This document shows positions 7,223-15,418 of a DNA stretch of 22,630 nt, one piece after another. A program made the position numbers and the translations under genes. Within the stretch, counting starts at the first letter, position 1, and the number at the start of each line of letters is the position of its first letter. Origin of the DNA: DATDAW01 sp036524675 (lineage in GTDB: Bacteria; Verrucomicrobiota; Verrucomicrobiia; Chthoniobacterales; DASVRZ01); assembly GCA_036524675.1 (NCBI GenBank), contig DATDBU010000135.1, positions 1 to 22,630 of the forward strand, written 5' to 3'. The notes below the pieces were generated by a model. The model was not told the origin of the DNA. It made no database searches and saw only the letters and a list, made by a program, of their open reading frames with translations.

Positions 7223-7537
7223 TCAGAAGAGACTGACATCGGTGGATGGATTTCTAACGGGCTTCTGGGCGGGTTCTGGAGAGGAGAGTTTTGCTTTTTC
7301 GGCCTTCGGTGCCTCGGACGCCTTGCGCGTGACATACGCGATGCGTTCCTCGGCCGCTTCAAGTTTCAATTGGCAGAACGCCACCAGTTTCGTCCCTTCT
7401 TCGTGGCATGCAAGCAATTGATCGAGAGGCATTTGGCCCGACTCCATACGGCGGACAATGTTCTCGAGACGCGCCATCGCGTCTTCGTAGTCCTGCGGTT
7501 CGACGAAGGGAACGGTGTCTAGTTCGGGTGGAGTCAT
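7223..7537 (-). CDS. xseB: Exodeoxyribonuclease VII small subunit
   Basis: XseB joins the large subunit XseA to form ExoVII, which degrades single-stranded DNA into oligonucleotides. The 104-residue protein has the family core YEDAMARLENIVRRMESGQMPLDQLLACHEEGTKLVAFCQLKLEAAEERI at about residues 17-65. This is a helical hairpin with the characteristic LE-x-IV-x2-ME-x-G spacing. A poorly conserved lysine/proline-rich tail follows. The gene starts 6 bp after the stop of the membrane protein upstream and ends just before or within the start region of dxs, so the three are likely cotranscribed. xseA is not in this window, as is usual. The xseB-dxs linkage is common in bacteria, though ispA, often between them, is absent. 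Confidence 0.92.
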   Translation of the reverse strand: MTPPELDTVPFVEPQDYEDAMARLENIVRRMESGQMPLDQLLACHEEGTKLVAFCQLKLEAAEERIAYVTRKASEAPKAEKAKLSSPEPAQKPVRNPSTDVSLF

Positions 7538-7543
7538 GAAAGT

Positions 7544-9280
7544 TTACCGCTGCGCTGACGTTACCCAGCGTGGCGTGTCCGCGTAAAATACACACCGGTT
7601 GCCGGGCGGCAGGTCGAGCCTGAACTTAAGTGGAAACATTTTGAGGTTGCCTGTATCACGCAGAATGAGAGGGCTCCAGGCTTTATATTCACCCTCTTTG
7701 ATATCCGAAAGAGAGAGATTCCCAGTGACTGGCGTCAGGAACAGGCCGCGGATTGGCGCACCGAGATCATTGAAATCGTTGAGCCGGTTGAAATCTTCCA
7801 ACGTCATTGGCAGCAGGAGACTTTTCCGATCTGCGTACCAGCTTACCGCCCAAGGCATGTCCGAAGCAATGATTTCATTGGGCGCGATCCAGTTGCCGAC
7901 CGCTTTAATAATCCGAGGTGCATACGGCGGCCAGACCATGCGCGCCCCGCTTGGAATGAGCCCCATGACCAGTTGCACGCCGCTGAGCACGAAAATAAAA
8001 GTGATAAAAGCCGCTCGCGCCCATTTGTAGTCGATCTCCAGCCGCGACCACAAATTCAGTGAAAACGCCATTCCAAACGGAATCATCAGCGGAATGAACA
8101 GGACGTGAAGCTGATTTTCCGAAATATTACCTTCCGCTGGCAACCCGGCGATGGACATTCCAATTGCCGCAAAAACCCACATCAACAATACAGCCCAGCG
8201 AAATGACGCGATCTCCGGTTTCCGAAACCGATGCACGAGGCTGACAAAAAACATCACGGCCGCGACGCTGCCCCCGAGCAACGCATAAATCCGGCCAAGC
8301 TGCCCCACGAGCCCTGACTGGAGCTTGCCACGAAAAGTATTGAACGACCAGTTGCCGAGGTCGGTCGACGATTGCCGCATCCAGCCTGTAACCGAATTGC
8401 CCATGCCGCCGAACTCCGCATACCAGGCCACCCCAAACGGCGTCCCCGTTACGTGATAGTTCCGGACGATCCAAGGCGTGTAAACGATCGCAAAGGCAGC
8501 GAGCGGAATCAGCGCCGCCGCTCCGCGGGGTTTAAACGCGATCATGATATAGACCAGCGCCCCCACAAACACCCACACCGTCAGCCCGTGTGCCAGCGCA
8601 AGCAGACCGAACAACGCTCCAATCGCTGCCAGCCAAAGTCCGTAGCGCCCGCCGGTTTCACGAGATTCCAACGCCCGGCTGAATGCATTGAAGATCAAAC
8701 TGAAAAGGAGCAGCATCAACATCTGCGGCAACCCGCTGCTCGTGAACTCCCAGAATAAGACACAAACCGCAATCAACCCCACTCCGATTACCGCGAGTCT
8801 CTGATCAAACATCCGTTTGATGGTGAAATAATTGACTAGCAGCGAGAGCAGGAACAGGCCGACGGCGACTGCGGCAATACGCTGATCCGCCGGGGCATAC
8901 AGTTGCTCGCTTTCGTCGGCCGGATTCCAGGCTTCCTTGAAGGAGAGCAGAACGAGCGACTCCAAGTAAGGGTTGAGAGGCGCGTGATAAGTCTCCGGAA
9001 ATTTCTCAACCTGAACGGTTTTGCCCATGCTCTTAAGCTGAGCGACGGCGAGCGGCCGGATGTATTGCGTGGTGAAACCATTTCCACGGGCGATTTCGCG
9101 CGCGACCTGCGCCTGGTCGATGCCTTCCGCCGTCTCAAGGCCGCGAAAGCCGAAACTCAAATAGACCCAACCCACCAGGATCAACGCGCCCACAAACAAG
9201 CAGATACGCAAAACACCGGCCAATGCTCCTTGTTCCAGATTGTGAACCAAGCGCTGGAGCGCACTATTTGAGTCGGACAT
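7544..9280 (-). CDS. Polytopic membrane protein, GT39-like (dolichyl-phosphate-mannose mannosyltransferase type)
   Basis: This 578-residue protein has a short cytoplasmic N-terminus and a first membrane span at about 22-42. A large extracytoplasmic loop carries ETAEGIDQAQVAREIARGNGF (about 49-69), then many further hydrophobic segments and a soluble C-terminal region of about 130 residues. An acidic first loop followed by ARE-x-x-x-G-x-G resembles GT39/ArnT-type glycosyltransferases, which move a sugar from a polyprenyl-phosphate donor on the outer face of the inner membrane. Acceptor and sugar cannot be told. It lies directly upstream of xseB (6-bp gap) and downstream of the two-component genes (64-bp gap). 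The family assignment is from overall pattern and is less certain than the membrane topology. Confidence 0.65.
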   Translation of the reverse strand: MSDSNSALQRLVHNLEQGALAGVLRICLFVGALILVGWVYLSFGFRGLETAEGIDQAQVAREIARGNGFTTQYIRPLAVAQLKSMGKTVQVEKFPETYHAPLNPYLESLVLLSFKEAWNPADESEQLYAPADQRIAAVAVGLFLLSLLVNYFTIKRMFDQRLAVIGVGLIAVCVLFWEFTSSGLPQMLMLLLFSLIFNAFSRALESRETGGRYGLWLAAIGALFGLLALAHGLTVWVFVGALVYIMIAFKPRGAAALIPLAAFAIVYTPWIVRNYHVTGTPFGVAWYAEFGGMGNSVTGWMRQSSTDLGNWSFNTFRGKLQSGLVGQLGRIYALLGGSVAAVMFFVSLVHRFRKPEIASFRWAVLLMWVFAAIGMSIAGLPAEGNISENQLHVLFIPLMIPFGMAFSLNLWSRLEIDYKWARAAFITFIFVLSGVQLVMGLIPSGARMVWPPYAPRIIKAVGNWIAPNEIIASDMPWAVSWYADRKSLLLPMTLEDFNRLNDFNDLGAPIRGLFLTPVTGNLSLSDIKEGEYKAWSPLILRDTGNLKMFPLKFRLDLPPGNRCVFYADTPRWVTSAQR

Positions 9281-9344
9281 GACAGCTAAGAAGTGGATCT
9301 GCGGTTGCGACTGCTAGCGGCTCATCACCGACAAGTCCAGCTGT

Positions 9345-10706
9345 TTACAAATTCAGTTCCTTAAGCCGCCGATGCAGCGTTCTCCGGCTTATCCCGAGTT
9401 TCTTCGCTGCTTCGGTTCGATTTCCGCCCGTTTCATCCAATGCACGAATGATGAGTCGCGATTCAGTGTCGTGCAGATTCAGCTGAGGCCCGCGAGGAGA
9501 AGGTGACGCGCCTCTGGAAAATGAGAGCGTTTCGTCCGAGTCACGGACATACGCCGGCAAATCGCGCACGGAAATTTGATCCCGCGTTGCCATGACAACC
9601 CCGTGCTCAACAGCCGTCCGGAGTTCGCGAACGTTTCCCGGCCAGTTATATCGCAAAACATAATCCATCGCCTCCGGACTCAGTTCACGGAACGGCTTTC
9701 CATTGGCTTCAGCGAATGTTTTCAGAAAGGCATTCACGAGAAGCGGAATGTCTTCTTTTCGCTCACGCAAAGGCGGCATCGTAATCCGCACGACATTAAG
9801 CCGGTAAAACAAATCATCGCGGAATTTTCCTTCAGCGACCAGTTTTTCGAGACTCTTGTTTGTCGCGCAGACCAACCGGACATCCACTTTGATGGTTTGA
9901 TTTCCCCCGACACGCTCAAAAACCCCCGGATCCAACGCCCGGAGAATTTTCACCTGGGTGCTTGTGTCAATCTCCCCAATTTCATCGAGGAAAAGCGTGC
10001 CTCCGCTGGCCTGCTCAAAACGTCCCGCGCGCCGTTCGGTCGCCCCCGTAAACGCCCCGCGTTCATGCCCGAACAATTCACTTTCGAGAAGTTGAGGAGA
10101 AAGAGCCGCGCAGTGCACGGCAACAAAACGCGTCTTGTTGCGCTGGCTCAGATTATGAATCGCGGCCGCCACCAATTCCTTGCCAGTCCCGCTTTCCCCT
10201 TCGATGAGGACCGTTGCCCGAGACGGTGCCACTTGTTTGATCGTGTCGAAAACTTCCTGCATGGCAGCTGATTCGCCAATGATGCTTTCCAAGCCATACT
10301 TCTTCTCGACAACCTGCTTCAACTGAACGACTTCCGCTTCAGTTTTCCGACTCTGAAGCGCCCGTTTGATGAGAATATCCAACTCATCAATATTAATGGG
10401 CTTTGTGACAAAATCGTAGGCGCCCCGTTTCATTGCCTCGACCGCCGTGTTCACCGAGCCGTAAGCCGTCATCATGATACAGATCGGCGGGCGTGACCGT
10501 TGCAAAACCGTATCGATCAGTTTCATGCCGTCGTCCCCACTGAGGCGCAAATCGGTAATCATCACATCGACTTGCTCATTTTCGAGCACCGAAATCGCAC
10601 CCGCGGCATCGGCGGCGACATAAACATCGAAATTGTCTTCGAGCGAATGCCGGAGACCTTCACGGGTATGCTTTTCGTCATCGACGATCAAGACGACGGC
10701 GTTCAT
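9345..10706 (-). CDS. Sigma-54-dependent response regulator (NtrC family)
   Basis: The 453-residue protein has three domains. A receiver domain (about 5-115) has phospho-acceptor D52 in MITDLRLSG, T80 and K102. The central AAA+ sigma-54 activation domain has Walker A GESGTGKE (170-177), the sigma-54-contacting GAFTGA loop (217-222), Walker B GGTLFLDE (235-242) and the WPGNVREL sensor region. A C-terminal Fis-type helix-turn-helix ends at NRTEAAKKLGISRRTLHRRLKEL. It should activate RpoN-dependent promoters when phosphorylated by the kinase encoded just upstream, whose stop overlaps this ATG in an ATGA. Targets are unknown. I found no well-spaced -24/-12 element in the window. NtrC-, AtoC- or ZraR-like labels cannot be separated on sequence alone. 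Confidence 0.95.
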   Translation of the reverse strand: MNAVVLIVDDEKHTREGLRHSLEDNFDVYVAADAAGAISVLENEQVDVMITDLRLSGDDGMKLIDTVLQRSRPPICIMMTAYGSVNTAVEAMKRGAYDFVTKPINIDELDILIKRALQSRKTEAEVVQLKQVVEKKYGLESIIGESAAMQEVFDTIKQVAPSRATVLIEGESGTGKELVAAAIHNLSQRNKTRFVAVHCAALSPQLLESELFGHERGAFTGATERRAGRFEQASGGTLFLDEIGEIDTSTQVKILRALDPGVFERVGGNQTIKVDVRLVCATNKSLEKLVAEGKFRDDLFYRLNVVRITMPPLRERKEDIPLLVNAFLKTFAEANGKPFRELSPEAMDYVLRYNWPGNVRELRTAVEHGVVMATRDQISVRDLPAYVRDSDETLSFSRGASPSPRGPQLNLHDTESRLIIRALDETGGNRTEAAKKLGISRRTLHRRLKELNL

Positions 10707-11905
10707 TCCGTCACCTCCTCAGTCACGGCAGGCGCTTCGAGCATTCGAATTCGCCGGTCGCCATACGGCAACCGGATCGTCAGCGTCAGTCCCTTGCCTT
10801 CGTTGCTTTCAAGATCGATCTCTCCCCCGTGCTCACGCACAATCCGCCGCACGATCAGTAGCCCGAGGCCGCTTCCGCTCTGTTTGGTCGTAAAATACGG
10901 CTGGAAAATGCGGCTCATGTTTTCCGCCGAGATACCGCCACCGGTGTCCGTGAATGTGATCGACACGAACCCGTCTCCCCGCTCCGTCCGGATGTGCAGA
11001 ATCCCTCCGGATTTCATCGCCTGAAAACTGTTTTTGATGACGTTGTAAAACACCTGCTTGATCTGCGTCCGGTCCAATTCCAGCAGCGGCAAATCTTCCG
11101 CGAGATCCGTTTCCACCAACACATCGCGATCCTCCATTTCTGCCGCCAGAAATGCCACCGACTCCCGCACAACGGCATTCACATTTTCCGCATGAACCTC
11201 GGGCGTTGTCGGTCGAATGGCCCGCAGGAATTGGTTGACGATTGTGTCCAGCCGCTTCACCTCTTCTTTTGCGATCTCTACCGAGTTGGCCAGCGCATCC
11301 CGATCTTTCCGTTCCAGTTTCTTGATCCGGCGCTCCATCAATTGCAGATGAATATGCAGCGAATTCAAGGGATTCCCGATTTCATGCGCCACCCCCGCCG
11401 CCAAAAGCGTCAATGCTGAAAGTCGCTCGCTCTCCAAGGTCGCTTCCGTCGACCTCCGCGTCTCGGTGATATCCCGCAGAATAACGGCATACCCAAGATT
11501 CTCGTCTTCTTCCGCTCCAAACTCCTCGATCGCTCCATCTTCATTCAGGTGAAACGGCACCACATAAAAGTTCAAAAATCGGTTCTGTGGATAAAAAATC
11601 TCCGTGTCTCGCGAAATCACCCGGTCCGACTGCGACATTGCCTCCCAATCCAGACCCCGCACCCGTTCCGAAAGCAGCTTTCCTACATCGCCCTTTTCAT
11701 CGAGCCCGCAAAGGACGCATGCCGCCTGGTTCAAATAGAGAATCCGGCTGTCTCCGTCGGTTACGATGATTCCCTCTTGGAGGGCATTGAAAATCCGCTC
11801 AAAAAAACCCTTCTCCCGCGCAAGCTGCAGAATGTAGTGCTGAACCGCTTCCGGCTCGACCCGGCTTATCCGGTTTAAAAATTTATCCAAAAATCGCGGT
11901 CTCAT
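10703..11905 (-). CDS. PAS-domain sensor histidine kinase (NtrB-like)
   Basis: This is a 400-residue soluble kinase with no membrane span. A PAS domain (about 35-150, starting FFERIFNALQEGIIVTDGD) leads into a HisKA domain with phospho-accepting H174 in GVAHEIGNPLNSL. The HATPase_c domain has the N box NVIKNSFQAM (N292), DTGGGI (320-325) and GSGLGL (344-349). Together with the NtrC-type regulator it overlaps by 4 bp, it forms a complete cytosolic two-component system. The start at 11905 is preferred because an upstream in-frame peptide ends there in an ATGA overlap. The 16 extra residues from an ATG at 11953 also look non-coding. The signal sensed is not deducible from the PAS sequence. Confidence 0.93.
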   Translation of the reverse strand: MRPRFLDKFLNRISRVEPEAVQHYILQLAREKGFFERIFNALQEGIIVTDGDSRILYLNQAACVLCGLDEKGDVGKLLSERVRGLDWEAMSQSDRVISRDTEIFYPQNRFLNFYVVPFHLNEDGAIEEFGAEEDENLGYAVILRDITETRRSTEATLESERLSALTLLAAGVAHEIGNPLNSLHIHLQLMERRIKKLERKDRDALANSVEIAKEEVKRLDTIVNQFLRAIRPTTPEVHAENVNAVVRESVAFLAAEMEDRDVLVETDLAEDLPLLELDRTQIKQVFYNVIKNSFQAMKSGGILHIRTERGDGFVSITFTDTGGGISAENMSRIFQPYFTTKQSGSGLGLLIVRRIVREHGGEIDLESNEGKGLTLTIRLPYGDRRIRMLEAPAVTEEVTE

Positions 11906-12115
11906 GGGAATGACTGCGCCAATTTGGCGCGCTCTTCGCTGGGTTTCAACCATCCATCCATGGCGAGTCTCGGTGAGTGTTCTTCAATATTCAAAATCGG
12001 ATGGTCTCCACTCGGCAGTTCGGTAATTAGACACTCGATTTCCTGCCTCTGGCACCCCTCCCCTTCTTTTGCATTGACGGATTGCGTGTGATAGCCTGCG
12101 ACCTTACAATTCCTT
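11906..12115. promoter_or_regulatory. Divergent control region between the two-component system and ftsH
   Basis: This 210-bp interval separates two divergent transcription units. On the plus side, TTGCGT (12083-12088) and TACAAT (12105-12110) are 16 bp apart and resemble -35/-10 hexamers, ending 5 bp before the ftsH ATG. On the minus side, an open frame without a convincing ATG runs into the kinase start. No operator is recognised. Confidence 0.35.
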
Positions 12116-14149
12116 ATGTCCACCAACGACTCACGCAGTCCCAAGGATAATCGCAATAACAGAAACGGCGGGACCGATCCAAATTTCAATTGGCGCGGAA
12201 TTATTCTCTTCGCCCTAGCCTTTGCCCTCATCGGCGGCGCGCTCCTCTTCCGTCCGCTTGCGAATGTCCAGGACCTTCCCTATTACAAATTCGAACAAGC
12301 GTTGAAGGATCACGCCTTCGATCGCTCGAAACCCATTCAGCTCGTCGTCGAGCAAGGTCGTAGTACGCAATACATCACCGGTTCTTTTGCAACTCCTCAG
12401 GAACCCAGCCCGGCCAGCACCGTGCGCGCGACGGAATTCAAGACGACCGTCAGCTTCGACATCAATCGCGACCTTGTCTCCATGATCAAGGAAGCCGGTT
12501 ACGAAGTCGATATTCAGGAACGCAATAATCTTTGGGCCTCGACGCTCGTCAGCTTCGTCCCCATCCTGATTTTCCTGCTGATTTTGTACTTCCTCTTCCG
12601 CCAGCAGATTCGCATGGCCGGTAAAGGCGCCCTGAACTTCGGCAAATCGAAGGCAAGAATGCTCGCTCGTGAAAAGAACAAAATCACCTTCAAAGAGGTC
12701 GCCGGCATCGAGGAAGCCAAAGAGGAAGTCCAGGAAATCGTCGAATTCTTGAAAGACCCCAAGAAGTTCCAAAAACTTGGTGGGCGCATTCCGAAAGGCG
12801 TTCTCATGGTCGGCCCTCCGGGCACCGGTAAGACGCTTCTCGCCCGGGCCATCGCGGGTGAAGCGGACGTTCCCTTTTTCTCAATCAGCGGCTCGGACTT
12901 CGTCGAAATGTTTGTCGGTGTCGGCGCATCGCGCGTCCGGGATATGTTTGAGCAGGGCAAAAAATCGGCGCCGTGCCTCATTTTCATCGACGAAATCGAC
13001 GCGGTGGGGCGTCACCGCGGCCACGGTCTCGGCGGCGGCCACGACGAACGCGAACAGACACTCAATGCGCTATTGGTTGAGATGGACGGCTTCGACACGC
13101 AGGAAGGCGTCATCATCATCGCTGCAACGAACCGTGCCGACGTTCTGGACCCCGCATTGCTGCGACCAGGACGCTTTGACCGGCAGATCACCGTTCCACT
13201 TCCAGACGTCAAGGGCCGCGAAGAAATCCTGCGCGTCCACGCCAAAAAGGTGAAAATCGCGGACGGCACCAGCATGGAAACGGTTGCCCGAGGCACCCCC
13301 GGCTTTTCCGGCGCCGAACTTGCCAACGTGATCAACGAAGCCGCATTGCTCGCGGCACGTCGCGGTCTTAAGGCGATTACCATAGCCGAGTTGGAAGAAT
13401 CCCGTGACAAAGTCCGTTGGGGCAAGGAACGCCGCAGTTTGGCGATGAGCGACAAAGAAAAGGAGAACACGGCCTACCACGAAGCCGGTCACGCCCTTCT
13501 TTGCGAGCTCGTCGAAAACATGGATCCGCTGCACAAGGTGACGATCATCCCGCGCGGGCCTTCGCTTGGATCAACGATGTATCTGCCCACGGAGGACACG
13601 TATACGTTCAAGAAAAACCAGCTCCTTGACCGGCTCGTCGTTATTATGGGCGGCCGCATCGCAGAAGACTTGGTTTTTGGCGATGTGACCAACGGCGCCA
13701 GCGGCGACATCAAGCAAGCGACCGGTCTCGCTCGCAAGATGGTTTGCGAATGGGGCATGAGCGAAAAACTCGGCATGGTCGGTTACGGCGAAAATGATGA
13801 TTACGTTTTCCTCGGCCGCGATATTTCCAAGGCTCGCGAATACTCCGAAACGACAGCCCAGGAGATCGATCAGGAAGTCCGCAAACTGTGCGACGACGCC
13901 TATGCTCGGGCCGAAAAACTGATCCGGGATAACCGGGACAAGCTCGACACGATCGCCAAGGCATTGCTGGAATATGAAACCCTTAACGGCGATCAGATCC
14001 GCGAGATCATGAAATATGGAAGGATGCAAAATCCGCCGCCTCCCATCACCGGCACTCCGATCCGCAATGAGCAACCCGTCAAGGAAACCAAGCCCGAACC
14101 CAATCCGGCCCCTGGTTTTCCGGGCGGCCTGACTCATTCGCCCGCTTAA
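12116..14149 (+). CDS. ftsH: ATP-dependent zinc metalloprotease FtsH
   Basis: FtsH is the membrane-anchored AAA+ protease that extracts and degrades membrane and regulatory proteins. The 677-residue sequence has TM1 at about 27-45, a periplasmic domain, TM2 at about 142-161, then the AAA+ module. Walker A is GPPGTGKT (233-240), with Walker B LIFIDE (288-293), the FVGVGASRVRD pore-loop region (266-276) and the second region of homology around ATNRADVLDPALLRPGRFD. The M41 zinc site HEAGH is at 455-459. A proline-rich tail ends the protein. The HEAGH and arginine fingers are intact, so it should be active. The ATG lies only 5 bp after a -10-like TACAAT and has no Shine-Dalgarno, which hints at a leaderless message. 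A terminator-like hairpin follows the stop. Confidence 0.97.
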   Translation: MSTNDSRSPKDNRNNRNGGTDPNFNWRGIILFALAFALIGGALLFRPLANVQDLPYYKFEQALKDHAFDRSKPIQLVVEQGRSTQYITGSFATPQEPSPASTVRATEFKTTVSFDINRDLVSMIKEAGYEVDIQERNNLWASTLVSFVPILIFLLILYFLFRQQIRMAGKGALNFGKSKARMLAREKNKITFKEVAGIEEAKEEVQEIVEFLKDPKKFQKLGGRIPKGVLMVGPPGTGKTLLARAIAGEADVPFFSISGSDFVEMFVGVGASRVRDMFEQGKKSAPCLIFIDEIDAVGRHRGHGLGGGHDEREQTLNALLVEMDGFDTQEGVIIIAATNRADVLDPALLRPGRFDRQITVPLPDVKGREEILRVHAKKVKIADGTSMETVARGTPGFSGAELANVINEAALLAARRGLKAITIAELEESRDKVRWGKERRSLAMSDKEKENTAYHEAGHALLCELVENMDPLHKVTIIPRGPSLGSTMYLPTEDTYTFKKNQLLDRLVVIMGGRIAEDLVFGDVTNGASGDIKQATGLARKMVCEWGMSEKLGMVGYGENDDYVFLGRDISKAREYSETTAQEIDQEVRKLCDDAYARAEKLIRDNRDKLDTIAKALLEYETLNGDQIREIMKYGRMQNPPPPITGTPIRNEQPVKETKPEPNPAPGFPGGLTHSPA

Positions 14150-14161
14150 ATAACCAAAACG

Positions 14162-14189
14162 ACGAGGGGCGCCTTTCAGCGCCCTTCGT
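14162..14189 (+). terminator. Terminator-like hairpin after ftsH
   Basis: ACGAGGGGCGC (14162-14172) pairs with GCGCCCTTCGT (14179-14189) over 11 bp with a single G-T wobble and a 6-nt loop. It lies 12 bp after the ftsH stop. No strong T-run follows on the plus strand, while the minus strand has TTTT. It is therefore a plausible but atypical terminator. Confidence 0.5.
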
Positions 14190-14227
14190 GCTAAAAAGAC
14201 AAAGCAAGAGATAGCGTCAGTCCATTT

Positions 14228-14776
14228 ATGACCACCACGGCACGCAATATCGCTCCCGATCTCACGATGGCCGAAGTGCTCGAGATTTATCCCGGGGCGC
14301 AACGGGCTTTATTTCGTCAGTATCACATCGGGGGATGCAGCAGCTGCGGTTTTCAGCCGACTGAAACTCTCGCAGGCGTCTGCGCCCGGAATGATGATTT
14401 GCCTGTCAAAGACGTCATTGCATTCCTTGGGGCGAGCCAGGAAGAAGACGCAAAGATGTTTATTTCGCCGCGTGATCTCGCTGCGGAATTGGAAAAAGAG
14501 AATGTCCGTCTGCTCGATATCCGGACCAGGGAGGAATTTGATGCCGTACATATCGAAGGCTCCCAGCTTTTCAGCCAGGAGCTACTTCAAGAGATCAGTG
14601 CTACATGGCCTCGCGAGCAGGCATTTGTCATCATTGATCATCAAGGTAAACGTGCCCTTGATGCAGCCACTTATTTCGCGGGGCACGGTTTTACTGCGGT
14701 AAAAGGTCTCGCAGGCGGAATTGATCTGTGGAGCCAGGAAGTCGATCCGGACTTGCCTCGGTATCACCTTGAATGA
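14228..14776 (+). CDS. DUF1858-like/rhodanese fusion protein with Asp at the catalytic Cys position
   Basis: The 182-residue protein has an N-terminal DUF1858-like module (about 7-65: IAPDLTMAEVLEIYPGAQRALF) carrying a C37-S-S-C40 pair in HIGGCSSCGF. A rhodanese fold follows (about 78-175), with LLDIRTREEFDAVHIEGS and the closing FTAVKGLAGGIDLW. Active rhodaneses place a catalytic Cys in a loop like C-x-x-G-x-R-S. Here the loop is D137-H-Q-G-K-R-A, so sulfurtransferase activity through that loop is not expected. The CxxC in the first domain could bind metal or act as a thiol pair. It precedes the Fe-S scaffold and sufT on the same strand, consistent with but not proving a role in sulfur or Fe-S metabolism. 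The ATG at 14228 is the natural domain start. Confidence 0.85.
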   Translation: MTTTARNIAPDLTMAEVLEIYPGAQRALFRQYHIGGCSSCGFQPTETLAGVCARNDDLPVKDVIAFLGASQEEDAKMFISPRDLAAELEKENVRLLDIRTREEFDAVHIEGSQLFSQELLQEISATWPREQAFVIIDHQGKRALDAATYFAGHGFTAVKGLAGGIDLWSQEVDPDLPRYHLE

Positions 14777-14784
14777 AACGGCTG

Positions 14785-14881
14785 AATGGTGATTAGTGAT
14801 TGTTGAATGGTGTTTCCAGACGAAAGCGGCGTTCCCAACCGCTTGCGACAAGTCACCACCCACAATTAACCATTCACCATT
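14785..14881. repeat. Small imperfect inverted-repeat element (about 97 bp)
   Basis: The outer 28-bp arms (14785-14812 and the complement of 14854-14881) match at 20 of 28 positions, including AATGGTGA and TGGTG at the ends. They flank a central hairpin AAGCGG/CCGCTT (14824-14829, 14839-14844). The interval has a low-complexity look (AATGGTG repeated) unlike its coding neighbours. It resembles a REP- or MITE-like intergenic element. Other copies elsewhere in the genome would be needed to call it a family. Confidence 0.4.
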
Positions 14882-14890
14882 TTGATCGCC

Positions 14891-15418
14891 ATGTCCGACA
14901 CACAAAGCCTAAACGCACGGCTTGAAGAAGCCACACGCAATCCCCAGAATCTGGGCGAACTGGCTAACGCCGACGCCATAGGAACTGCGGGCAGCATTGA
15001 TTGCGGCGACATGCTCCGGATGTGGGTCAAATTCCGTGAAGATTCATCCGGCAGAAAGGTCATCGACAAAGCCAGTTTTCAAACTTTTGGCTGCGAAACT
15101 GCCATCGCGGTAGCCAGTGTCGCCACTGAGCTTCTGAAAGGCAAAACTGTCGATCAGGCGCTGGCAATGGACGGACGCGACCTATCCGCGCCTCTCGGAC
15201 CTCTGCCGCCAATGAAAATTCACTGCGCTCAGCTTGTCGAAGGCGCTCTCCGGGACGCGCTTGCTCCGAAAACCATTTCTGCTCCTGCCCCAACTCCGGC
15301 CGTCGCTGCGCCGACATCTGCCGGGAACTCTCTTTTCGACCAGCTCTCCGCCGGGACCGTAGCTCCGGCGGGAAAAGCGGTCAAAATCGTCCTTAATTCC
15401 AAATCCAATCCATCATGA
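14891..15418 (+). CDS. iscU: Iron-sulfur cluster scaffold, IscU/NifU N-terminal type
   Basis: The scaffold assembles Fe-S clusters on three cysteines before transfer to apo-proteins. All three are present: C38 in SIDCGDML (with the conserved D40), C68 in TFGCETAIA and C112 in LPPMKIHCAQL. The LPPMK motif (105-109) matches the LPPVK site that binds the HscA chaperone in IscU. The 44-residue spacing between the second and third Cys fits IscU/NifU rather than zinc-bearing SufU, which has an insert there. After about residue 125 there is an Ala/Pro-rich tail of roughly 50 residues not found in the minimal family. A TTG at 14882 would add three residues, but the ATG at 14891 is preferred. The gene overlaps sufT by 4 bp, implying translational coupling. 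Confidence 0.9.
   Translation: MSDTQSLNARLEEATRNPQNLGELANADAIGTAGSIDCGDMLRMWVKFREDSSGRKVIDKASFQTFGCETAIAVASVATELLKGKTVDQALAMDGRDLSAPLGPLPPMKIHCAQLVEGALRDALAPKTISAPAPTPAVAAPTSAGNSLFDQLSAGTVAPAGKAVKIVLNSKSNPS

Noticed and set aside
11906..11953. Upstream ATG (11953) extending the histidine kinase by 16 residues
   Set aside because: The added residues look non-coding, and a different frame in this stretch appears protein-like and ends in an ATGA overlap with the ATG at 11905.
12050..12073. TGGCAC followed by TTGCA near ftsH, resembling a sigma-54 promoter
   Set aside because: The GG and GC elements are 18 bp apart rather than the required 10.
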